Source: JANLWK01 sp031364505
GTDB lineage: Bacteria; Eisenbacteria; RBG-16-71-46
Direction: 5' to 3'
Length of the DNA: 57,759 bases
NCBI GenBank assembly: GCA_031364505.1
Contig: JANLWK010000222.1
Location: forward strand, 1 to 57,759
Below are positions 1 to 6,941 of the stretch, piece by piece (position 1 is the stretch's first letter; each line of letters begins with the position of its first letter). A model generated the notes under the pieces. The model saw only the letters and a program-made list of their open reading frames with translations. It was not told where the DNA came from and did no database searches. Both the position numbers and the translations under genes were made by a program.

Positions 1-46
1 AACGGGATTTTGAGTCCCGCGCGTCTGCCAGTTTCGCCACTCCGGC
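1..46 (-). tRNA. tRNA-Leu(CAA), 5' part only
   Basis: On the minus strand this reads as the 5' end of a leucine tRNA: acceptor strand GCCGGAG, D arm, and an anticodon stem CGGGA/TCCCG closing the loop CTCAAAA, giving anticodon CAA. The long variable arm, T arm and 3' acceptor lie beyond the left edge of the window. A possible -10 (TAGCCT, minus strand, about 35-40 nt upstream of the tRNA 5' end) is too weak to call. Confidence 0.85.
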
Positions 47-201
47 ACGGAGCTAAGCGCCTTGAGGGGGCGAGGCTACCTGATTCGCGGGCGGCGCGAA
101 ACACACCTTGTCGTTCAGGCGACATGGTTTGGAACATCTTCTGCACGTTGTCAGGAGTGTCTGGCCGATTTAGCGCACCCCGACCGTTGCGGGAGGCAAT
201 C

Positions 202-507
202 ATGTGGCTCGAACTCGATCCGAGTGAGCTGGAACTGGTGCTCGGCATCTTCGAATCCGCTCATCGCGAGCGGCTGCTCCAGGTGCATCGTGCGGACTCG
301 GTGCGGTTCCGCTCGCGGCTTGATCGCGAGGCGGTGATGATCGAGCGGGTGCACGACCGGTTGTCCGAGGCGATTGCGGCGCCCGCGGCGATGCATGCGG
401 ACGACGCGGTGGATATCAGCGCGGAAGATTCGTTCCCGGCCAGCGATCCGCCGGCGCACGGGTCGTCCGCGACGTCGTCACGCCGGAGCCTCACGTCGCA
501 CGACTGA
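202..507 (+). CDS. Small hypothetical protein with C-terminal SFPASDPP motif
   Basis: A 101-residue protein starting at ATG 202, preceded by GGGAGG at 191-196. The N-terminal two thirds is rich in charged, probably helical residues (many Arg, Glu and His). The C-terminal part carries EDSFPASDPPAHG, a short conserved motif that I recall from many small uncharacterised bacterial proteins. No enzyme motif, signal peptide or membrane segment is visible. It converges with the START-like gene at 542. The function is unknown. Confidence 0.6.
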   Translation: MWLELDPSELELVLGIFESAHRERLLQVHRADSVRFRSRLDREAVMIERVHDRLSEAIAAPAAMHADDAVDISAEDSFPASDPPAHGSSATSSRRSLTSHD

Positions 508-541
508 AGGGCCAAGCCTGTTCGGTCGCGTTCGGGGCGTC

Positions 542-1156
542 TCACCGCGCCGCGTCGTCGGGGGCGCGGCGCATCACCTCTGCGCGGACCTGAGCGAGGA
601 GGTCGCGGGCCGACTTGCGCAGGGCGCCGCGGCAGAGGGCGCGCGCCACGGCGGCCCGGGGCTCCGCGGTAAGGTGGTATTCGACGTGCGTGGAGGTCGA
701 GTCGTCGCGCACGAGCCACTCACCGTCATAGGCGGCGAAGTCCCGGGCGGCGACGTCGTGGAAGGCGATGCGCGTGCAGGGCGTCTCCTCCAGGGCCAGC
801 AGGACCTGCATTCGCTTGCGGAACACGAACACGCCGCCGACGGCGTCCTGGCGCAGCAGCACGCGGCCGTCCGGTTGGCGCTCCATGCGGCTCGCGCGCA
901 CGGCGCTGACGAAGCGGCCGATCCCCTCGTAGTCGGTGAGCACGCTCCAGACCACGCCGGGTTTCACCGGAGCGTCGAAGGAGCCCGCCACCTGGCAGGC
1001 GCCGCCCAAGGCGCTCAATTCGATCACGACCTGCCCCCGGGCAGGTTCGTTCGGCGATGCTGAACCGGACGTGACCCACAGTGCGATCGTGATCGCGGTG
1101 GCCATCGCGCGGCGGCCGAAGCCGCCGCGCTCCTGGCTGTTCGTACGCCCGCTCAT
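542..1156 (-). CDS. SRPBCC/START-like lipid-binding domain protein
   Basis: A 204-residue protein with an N-terminal hydrophobic export signal (about residues 12-35), followed by one SRPBCC (polyketide cyclase/START) domain. Seen directly: a domain start of the type GSFDAPVKPGVVWSVLTDYE, then alternating beta strands and a C-terminal amphipathic helix ending in an Arg-rich tail. Such domains bind hydrophobic ligands in a deep cavity; the ligand here cannot be told. It is the last gene of a minus-strand series (usp, yceI-like, porin, this gene), 23 nt after the porin stop, so it is probably co-transcribed. I chose ATG 1156, because upstream codons in the same frame run into the porin gene. Confidence 0.75.
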   Translation of the reverse strand: MSGRTNSQERGGFGRRAMATAITIALWVTSGSASPNEPARGQVVIELSALGGACQVAGSFDAPVKPGVVWSVLTDYEGIGRFVSAVRASRMERQPDGRVLLRQDAVGGVFVFRKRMQVLLALEETPCTRIAFHDVAARDFAAYDGEWLVRDDSTSTHVEYHLTAEPRAAVARALCRGALRKSARDLLAQVRAEVMRRAPDDAAR

Positions 1157-1179
1157 CGTGCGCTCCGTGCGCGTCGTCG

Positions 1180-2571
1180 TCAGAACGACACGACGGCTTC
1201 GAACATCGCGCCGTTGAACTTGGCGCCGTTGCGGATGTCGCTCGCGGGAAAGTCGTAGTACTTCTGCTGCACCCACTCGAGCTTGGCTTCGAGGTTGTTC
1301 GTCAGGAACCAGCCGGCGCCGGCCTGCGTGCGGTCGACCTTCAACTCCTGCGTGATGCCCTGGAGCTTGCCCTTCGCGACCCCGTACCGGCCGACGACGT
1401 AGACCTGGTTGTCGAACAGCCGGTACAGCCCCTCGCCGGCGTACTGCTTCCACGTGCGCTTGCTCGCCTCGTTCGCGGCGCGGCCCCGGGCCTCCTCGAT
1501 GTTGCCGAACAGCTCGAGCCCGTGGCACTTGATGAACGGGTTCACGACCCATGCGCGCACGCGGTTCGAGAATCCGGGCCGCACGTCGCCGGACCACGCC
1601 TGCGCGGCCTCGGTCGCGCTGGGGTTCTCGAGCACGTAGTAGTAGCGGGATCCCGAGCGGCTGCCCGTGTAGAGCGTGTTGTTGATGGAGCCGTTCGACA
1701 GGTACATCGATCCCGTCAGGCGCGCGCGCAGTGTCGGCTTGAGCTGCTTGTCGACGCCGAGCTTCGCCATGTAGCTCGGCGACCGCTGCTCGGGCTTGGT
1801 GACGTTGCCGCGCACCTCGCCGCCGGTCACCGCGACCATACCGAGCAGGTCGTGGCCGCGGAGGTAGGCTTCGCCGCCGATCTCGGTCGTGAAGGCGTCC
1901 ATCAGCAGGTTGCCGACGAGCGGGTTCAGCATCGCCTGGCCGTTGTCACTGCGACGGAAGTGCATGTCGCCGTAGTTGATCTCGAAGTGTCCGACGCGCA
2001 GCGTCAGCACGTCGAACAGCCGGTCCAGCGTCGCGTTCTCCCAGGGCGAGCCGTCGATGAGCAGATAGCCGTCCTTGACCCACGTCTCGTTGTGGTGGCG
2101 GCTGGACAGGTAGCTCGTGAGCGCGACGCGGATGCCTTTGGCGAGCTGCGCGTCCATGTAGAGGTTGGCCTCGGCGTTGTTGAACCCGGAGCCGATGCGG
2201 ATCGGGCGGTTCACGTCGACGCCGCTCACCACGTTCGGCGTGGCGCCGTTGGTGTGTCGCAGCGCCTGGAACTGCTGCGTGAACGCGGCACCCCACTCGA
2301 GCGCGAAACCCTGGTACGCGGCGCCCTCGTCCTTGGGCGGCTCGAACTGGTTGAGGCTCCGTGCGTCGTGCGTGCGGAAGTGCGACAGGCCGGTGGTGCG
2401 CAGGAGCGCGCGGCTCGTCACCGGCACGGCGGCCGGATTGAGCGGCTGCAGCGACGTGTCGGGTGCCACGGCGTCCTGCGCGGCGACGGGCGCGACGAGA
2501 GTTGCGAGCAGTGCCGCGACCAGCGCGACACGAGCGGTGTTGCGGCGGCCAACCTGCGTCAGCGAATGCAT
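1180..2571 (-). CDS. Outer-membrane porin-like beta-barrel protein
   Basis: A 463-residue protein with a signal peptide (hydrophobic stretch about residues 12-28, cleavage near VAAQ). The rest has the alternating pattern of an outer-membrane beta barrel, with many Tyr/Trp/Phe-bounded strands, GSG/NNAEAN turns and a C-terminal strand ending in Phe (FEAVVSF), the usual BAM recognition end. It contains conserved-looking stretches around LRVGHFEINYGDMHFRRSDN. ATG 2571 is preferred over ATGs at 2589/2595 because AAGGAG lies 6 nt before it. The YceI-like gene ends 20 nt upstream. Which solute it passes is unknown. Confidence 0.75.
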   Translation of the reverse strand: MHSLTQVGRRNTARVALVAALLATLVAPVAAQDAVAPDTSLQPLNPAAVPVTSRALLRTTGLSHFRTHDARSLNQFEPPKDEGAAYQGFALEWGAAFTQQFQALRHTNGATPNVVSGVDVNRPIRIGSGFNNAEANLYMDAQLAKGIRVALTSYLSSRHHNETWVKDGYLLIDGSPWENATLDRLFDVLTLRVGHFEINYGDMHFRRSDNGQAMLNPLVGNLLMDAFTTEIGGEAYLRGHDLLGMVAVTGGEVRGNVTKPEQRSPSYMAKLGVDKQLKPTLRARLTGSMYLSNGSINNTLYTGSRSGSRYYYVLENPSATEAAQAWSGDVRPGFSNRVRAWVVNPFIKCHGLELFGNIEEARGRAANEASKRTWKQYAGEGLYRLFDNQVYVVGRYGVAKGKLQGITQELKVDRTQAGAGWFLTNNLEAKLEWVQQKYYDFPASDIRNGAKFNGAMFEAVVSF

Positions 2572-2591
2572 GGAGTTCTCCTTGACCATGG

Positions 2592-3260
2592 TCATTGCCC
2601 TGCGCGGGGCGTGGCAACGGCTTCGCCGGCCCCCGCGACGATCAGCAGTCGATAGTGAACGGTGACGCGATCCCCGACACGCATCGTGCCGAGCATCAGC
2701 GTCGGCGGCTTGATGCCGTACTCGCTCATGCGCAGGGCATACGAGCCCTCGACCCACACGCCGGATCCCGACCGGATCGCGCGCGCATCGAGCGTGATGG
2801 GCTTCGAGACTTCGGCGATCGTGAGCGTGCCCGTGGCATGAATCGTGGTGGTGTCGGCACGCGTCTCGAGCACGGGCGGCGCGGCGGCGAGCCGGAACAC
2901 CACCTCGGGGTAGCGGTCGGCCTTCATCGCCTTCCGGAGGTTCTTGTCGAGGGCCGCCTTGCCGGAGCGCAGACTCGCGACCGGCACGTGAACCACGATA
3001 TCTCGCAGCCCGCCCGATCCGAGCAGCCGGACCCATTCGCCGCGTGTGGCGGCGGAGTCACGCCGCGCGTCGATCCTGACCGCCTTCGAGTGGGCCGTGT
3101 ACTCGTGGATCGTCGACGTGCCATCGATCCAGAGATCGCTGCCCGGCCCGAGCGTCACGGCTGAGGCGTGCGCGGCCGTGTCGGCCGCGGCCAGGATCGG
3201 CGTGATGACCATTGCGGCGATCAACGCCATAGTGCGCAGACAGGTTGAGCGATTGGTCAT
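2592..3260 (-). CDS. YceI-family periplasmic protein
   Basis: A 222-residue protein with a signal peptide (hydrophobic core about residues 9-26). It is followed by the YceI lipocalin-like fold: an opening LWIDGTSTIHEYTAHS strand, the VASLRSGKAALDKNLRKAMKA helix region, then the YPEVVFRL and ATGTLTIAEVSKPITLDA strands. Family members bind isoprenoid or amphipathic ligands in the periplasm, and many are stress-induced. Its start codon overlaps the stop of the universal stress gene (ATGA, 3257-3260), so translation is coupled and a shared stress response is likely. Confidence 0.88.
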   Translation of the reverse strand: MTNRSTCLRTMALIAAMVITPILAAADTAAHASAVTLGPGSDLWIDGTSTIHEYTAHSKAVRIDARRDSAATRGEWVRLLGSGGLRDIVVHVPVASLRSGKAALDKNLRKAMKADRYPEVVFRLAAAPPVLETRADTTTIHATGTLTIAEVSKPITLDARAIRSGSGVWVEGSYALRMSEYGIKPPTLMLGTMRVGDRVTVHYRLLIVAGAGEAVATPRAGQ

Positions 3261-3730
3261 GACGGTCCGTCCTTTGGGTCATCCGCCGTCTGCGGGCCCT
3301 TGACGACGAGAACGCTGCACGGCGCGTGGGTCACGAGATGGCTCGACACGCTGCCGAGCATCAGCCGGGCGATACCGGTGCGGCCGTGCGAGCCGACGAC
3401 CAGCAGGTCGGTCCGCTCCATCCGGGCGGCATCGAACAGTACCTCGCGGGGGTCGCCGATCAGCACGCGGCCCTCGGTGGGAAAGCCGGATTCGCGGAGC
3501 GCCCGCTCGGCGGACGCCACCAGCTCCTCGAGCCGGCGGCGCTGTTCATCCAGCAGCTCGGCCGCCACGATCGGGATGTCGAGACCGTTCGTGGTCGCGG
3601 CCCCGATGCCGACGGGTTGCATGACGCTGGCGACGACGACGCTGCTGCCGGCGGGCCAGCGCATCCGGCGCACGAACGCGAGCGCTCGCTCCGAGTGCGG
3701 CGACGCGTCGAGTGCGATGAGAATCCTCAT
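3257..3730 (-). CDS. Universal stress protein (UspA family)
   Basis: A 157-residue single-domain Usp. It begins MRILIALDASPHSERAL and ends with the ATP-binding signature GSHGRTGIARLMLGSVSSHL (Gly-2x-Gly-9x-Gly-Ser type), then VLVVKGP, as in ATP-binding Usp proteins. ATG 3730 has a strong AGGAGG-type ribosome site just upstream. It is the first gene of the minus-strand stress/envelope operon and lies back to back with the LuxR-type regulator at 3833, about 100 nt away, so that regulator is a candidate controller (inference). Confidence 0.93.
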   Translation of the reverse strand: MRILIALDASPHSERALAFVRRMRWPAGSSVVVASVMQPVGIGAATTNGLDIPIVAAELLDEQRRRLEELVASAERALRESGFPTEGRVLIGDPREVLFDAARMERTDLLVVGSHGRTGIARLMLGSVSSHLVTHAPCSVLVVKGPQTADDPKDGPS

Positions 3731-3820
3731 GAGGCCACCTCCTTTCGTCTGCACCCAGCATCGACGTTTCAGGGATAGGGCATCTATGGGACTCATCGGG
3801 ACCTCAGGCTACGCCTTTGG

Positions 3821-3826
3821 TAGCAT
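3821..3826 (+). promoter_or_regulatory. Candidate -10 (TAGCAT), leaderless start
   Basis: TAGCAT lies exactly 6 nt before the ATG at 3833, and no Shine-Dalgarno is visible for that gene. The same geometry recurs at 22847 and 25391. No convincing -35 was found. Transcription would begin at or next to the start codon. Confidence 0.4.
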
Positions 3827-3832
3827 GGGTGC

Positions 3833-4672
3833 ATGCCAGCCCCGATGAAACGAACCGCCCGGCCATCGCCCGCGGCTCGCGCCGGGAAGTCCGGCCGGCG
3901 CGTTCGCGCGGCGCGTCCTCGATCGGCACGGGTGAGCGTGGTGATCGCCGACAGCCAGGCGATCGACCGCGGCGGGCTGGTCGAGCTGCTCGAGGCGGAG
4001 TCCGACTTCGACGTGATCGGCGAGGCCGCGACGGTGGCCGAGGCGATCCAGCAATGCCGGGCGCTCGGCCCCGATGTGCTTCTGCTGTCGCTCAACCTAC
4101 CGGGGCAGGAGCAGGCGGCCGCGATCCCGACGATCCGCGAGGCGCTCGCCACGCTCCGCATCGTCGCCCTGTCCGAGCGGGGCGTGTCGAATTGCCTGGT
4201 ACTCAACCCGCCGTACCGCCAGCAGTCGGCGGCCGAGCTGGATCTCGTGTGCGCAGTCGGCGTCGACTGCCTGCAGCTCGCGGTGGCACAGGGCGCGATG
4301 GCGACGGTGCGGCGGAGCGCCGATCCCGAAGACCTGTTCCGCGCGATCCGCAACGTGGCCTCCGGAGGCGCGTGGTACGACCCGACGACGGCGCGCGGCA
4401 TCATGTCGGCCACGGCGCCCCAGTCGGGCCCCCAGGGTCCGAGGTCCGGCCGCGACCCGAACCGGGCGATCCTGTCGCCGGGCGAATCGAAGGTCGCGGC
4501 GCTGATCGCCGAGGGCCGGTCGAACAAGGAGATCTCGACCGCGCTCGCGATCAGCGAGGCGACCGTGAAGAAGCACGTCGGCCACATCCTCACCAAGCTC
4601 GGTCTCGCCGACCGGCTGCAGGTGGGCCTGCTGCTCGCCCGCAACCCGCTCGTGCTCAAGCCACGATCGTGA
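3833..4672 (+). CDS. LuxR/NarL-type regulator with a degenerate receiver
   Basis: A 279-residue protein: a basic N-terminal tail (1-32), a receiver-like domain (33-115), a linker with three cysteines (Cys121, 140, 146), and a LuxR HTH (about 212-275; LSPGESKVAALIAEG, NKEISTALAISEATVKKHV). The usual phospho-acceptor Asp is Ser86 (LLLSLNLPG), and the acidic pair after beta-1 is Ala39-Asp40. Normal Asp-phosphorelay is therefore unlikely; another signal, perhaps redox through the cysteines, would have to drive it (inference). It lies back to back with the usp operon. ATG 3833 is chosen by the promoter geometry; ATG 3845 is the alternative. Confidence 0.85.
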   Translation: MPAPMKRTARPSPAARAGKSGRRVRAARPRSARVSVVIADSQAIDRGGLVELLEAESDFDVIGEAATVAEAIQQCRALGPDVLLLSLNLPGQEQAAAIPTIREALATLRIVALSERGVSNCLVLNPPYRQQSAAELDLVCAVGVDCLQLAVAQGAMATVRRSADPEDLFRAIRNVASGGAWYDPTTARGIMSATAPQSGPQGPRSGRDPNRAILSPGESKVAALIAEGRSNKEISTALAISEATVKKHVGHILTKLGLADRLQVGLLLARNPLVLKPRS

Positions 4673-4768
4673 GCGTACGCTGCATCCGCACGCGGTGATG
4701 GATGCCAAGTCGGTTAGTATGGCCGGCGGCTCTGGCTCGTCCGTGGTCGCTTGCAAAAGGAGTCCGTC

Positions 4769-5350
4769 ATGATGAAGCGCCTGATCCCCCTGTTCCTGCT
4801 CGTCGCCATCGGGCTGCCGATTGCCGGGCCGGCGTTCGCTCGCCGCGTCGTCGTTCGAGGCGGCGTCGGCCGCAAGCGCACCGTGGTCGTCGTCCACCGC
4901 GGCTGGCCGGTCCGCCGCTCGCTTCGCGCGGTCTACGTCCACCCGGTGCGGGTGGCGCCCCGGGTCACGGTCCTCCGCTACGGCCGGCCCCTGATGTTCA
5001 CGTCCGCCCTGATCGCCGTCGACGCCCGCCCCGCGGCCGACCGCATCGCGTGGGAGGACGCCGAAACCCTGTCGAAGAACGAGGACTGGACGGAGTTCAC
5101 GCTCAATTGCGACGCTCGCGGAAAGAAGCTCTGGCTCGACATCACGGCGGGCAGGATCCAGTTCGACTGGGCCGAGATCGTGTTCGAGAGCGGTGATGCG
5201 CGGGTCGTGGACTTCGCCGAGAAGACGCACGGCGAGGGACTCTACTCGCTGCTCGATTTCGCCGACGGGCGCAAGGTGGACCACGTCCGCGTGGTGGCGC
5301 GCGCCAAGTCGGAGACGGCCCGCGTCGCCCTGCGCATGGAGAAGGAATAG
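4769..5350 (+). CDS. Secreted hypothetical protein with basic N-terminus
   Basis: A 193-residue protein with a clear signal peptide (MMKRLIPLFLLVAIGLPIAG, cleavage near AFA). It is followed by an unusually basic stretch full of Arg/Val (about residues 25-75), then a more acidic beta-rich C-terminal half. The start at ATG 4769 (or 4772) is supported by AAAAGGAG a few nt upstream. No known domain was recognised. The same-strand ATPase gene follows after 41 nt. A role in the envelope or in binding an anionic polymer is only a guess. Confidence 0.7.
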   Translation: MMKRLIPLFLLVAIGLPIAGPAFARRVVVRGGVGRKRTVVVVHRGWPVRRSLRAVYVHPVRVAPRVTVLRYGRPLMFTSALIAVDARPAADRIAWEDAETLSKNEDWTEFTLNCDARGKKLWLDITAGRIQFDWAEIVFESGDARVVDFAEKTHGEGLYSLLDFADGRKVDHVRVVARAKSETARVALRMEKE

Positions 5351-5391
5351 CGGCCCGACCGCGGCTTAGGGCCTTGGGAGACCCAACGACG

Positions 5392-6936
5392 ATGGACGCG
5401 AAGTTCCTGGACCAGATCCAGCAGGCGTACCCCGCCGGCGGCGAGACGATCACGCTCGGCGCCCCGGTGCTCGACGGCGAGTGCCATCCCCAGTCGCTGA
5501 TCCAGCTGCCGGTGTCGATGATGAACCGCCATGGCCTGATCGCGGGCGCCACGGGAACCGGCAAGACGAAATCGCTCCAGCTCATCGCCGAGCAGCTCTC
5601 GACGAAGGGCGTGCCGGTGTTCCTCGCCGACGTCAAGGGTGACCTGTCGGGGATGGGGGTCGCGGGCACGACGAACGACCGCGTGGCGCAGCGGTCGAAG
5701 GACACGGGCTGGAACTGGGCGGGTACCGCGTTCCCCGTCGAGTACCTGAGCCTGACGGGCCAGGCGGGCGCGCAGCTTCGCGCCACCGTCTCGTCGTTCG
5801 GGCCGCTGCTGCTCGCCAAGGTGCTGAGCCTGAACGAGACGCAGGCGAGCGTGCTGGCGCTGGTGTTCAAGTACTGCGACGACCGCAAGCTGCCGCTGCT
5901 CGACTTCTTGGACCTGCGCGCCGTGCTCCAGCACCTGACGGGCGAGGGCGCGGCCGATCTCAAGGACTACGGCGGTATGTCCAAGGCCACCGTCGGCGTG
6001 CTGCTGCGCGAGATGGTCGAGCTGGAGCAGCAGGGCGCGGGCGCGTTCTTCGGTGAGCCCGAGTTCGACCTGGCCGACCTGATGCAGACCGAGCGCGACG
6101 GCCGCGGGCTCGTGAGCATCCTCGAGCTGCAGGACGTGCAGGACCGGCCAGCGATGTTCTCGACCTTCATGATGTGGATGCTGGCGCGGCTCTACCACGA
6201 GCTGCCCGAGGTCGGCGACGTCGACAAGCCGAAGCTCGTGTTCTTCTTCGACGAGGCGCACCTGCTGTTCGATGGCGCGAGCAAGGAGTTCCTGGCGCAG
6301 GTGCAGCAGGTCGTGCGGCTCGTGCGATCCAAGGGCGTCGGTGTGTTCTTCATCACCCAGAGTCCGAAGGACGTCCCGGCCGACGTGCTCGGCCAGCTCG
6401 GCAACCGCGTGCAGCACGCGCTGCGCGCATTCACGCCGGACGACGAGGCCGGGCTCCGGGCGGCGGCCCGCACATTCCCGAAGACGGCGTTCTACGACAT
6501 CGAGAAAACGCTGCAGTCGCTCGGCATCGGCGAGGCGCTCGTCACCGTGCTGTCGACGAGCGGCGTGCCCACGCCGCCGGTGGCGACGCGGATGATCCCG
6601 CCGGCCTCGCGCATGGGCCCGCTCACCGGCCCCGAGATGGCGCAGCGCCTGTCGGCGTCGCAGCAGGTGAAGGAGTACGCGCAGGCGGTCGATCGCGAGA
6701 GTGCCCGCGAGATGCTCGCGGCGAAGATGACGGCGGACGCCGGGGACGAGGCTTCCGCGAAGGCGGGGAAGGCCGCGCCCGCGCCGGCCCCCAGTGGCCT
6801 CGATGCGCTGGCGGGGGCGCTCAACTCGCCGATCGTCAAGACCATCGCCGGGCGCGCGACCACACAGGTGCTGCGCGGCGTGATGGGCGCGCTGCTCGGC
6901 ACGCCGGCGCGCCGCCGGCGCCGCAGCATCTTCTAG
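5392..6936 (+). CDS. HerA-like ATPase, DUF853/YjgR family
   Basis: A 514-residue P-loop ATPase of the FtsK-HerA superfamily. Walker A is GATGTGKTKSLQ (about residues 51-62), followed by FLADVKGDLSGMG, Walker B FFFDEAHLLFD, and the sensor-like FITQSPKDVPADVLGQLGNR. The C-terminal part ends in an Ala/Pro linker and an RRRRR tail. These are the marks of the DUF853 (YjgR) family, which is hexameric and of uncertain role in DNA or protein handling. No NurA nuclease partner is nearby. ATG 5392 follows GGGAG at 5376-5380; a TTG at 5374 is possible but less likely. Confidence 0.88.
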   Translation: MDAKFLDQIQQAYPAGGETITLGAPVLDGECHPQSLIQLPVSMMNRHGLIAGATGTGKTKSLQLIAEQLSTKGVPVFLADVKGDLSGMGVAGTTNDRVAQRSKDTGWNWAGTAFPVEYLSLTGQAGAQLRATVSSFGPLLLAKVLSLNETQASVLALVFKYCDDRKLPLLDFLDLRAVLQHLTGEGAADLKDYGGMSKATVGVLLREMVELEQQGAGAFFGEPEFDLADLMQTERDGRGLVSILELQDVQDRPAMFSTFMMWMLARLYHELPEVGDVDKPKLVFFFDEAHLLFDGASKEFLAQVQQVVRLVRSKGVGVFFITQSPKDVPADVLGQLGNRVQHALRAFTPDDEAGLRAAARTFPKTAFYDIEKTLQSLGIGEALVTVLSTSGVPTPPVATRMIPPASRMGPLTGPEMAQRLSASQQVKEYAQAVDRESAREMLAAKMTADAGDEASAKAGKAAPAPAPSGLDALAGALNSPIVKTIAGRATTQVLRGVMGALLGTPARRRRRSIF

Positions 6937-6941
6937 CGTCG

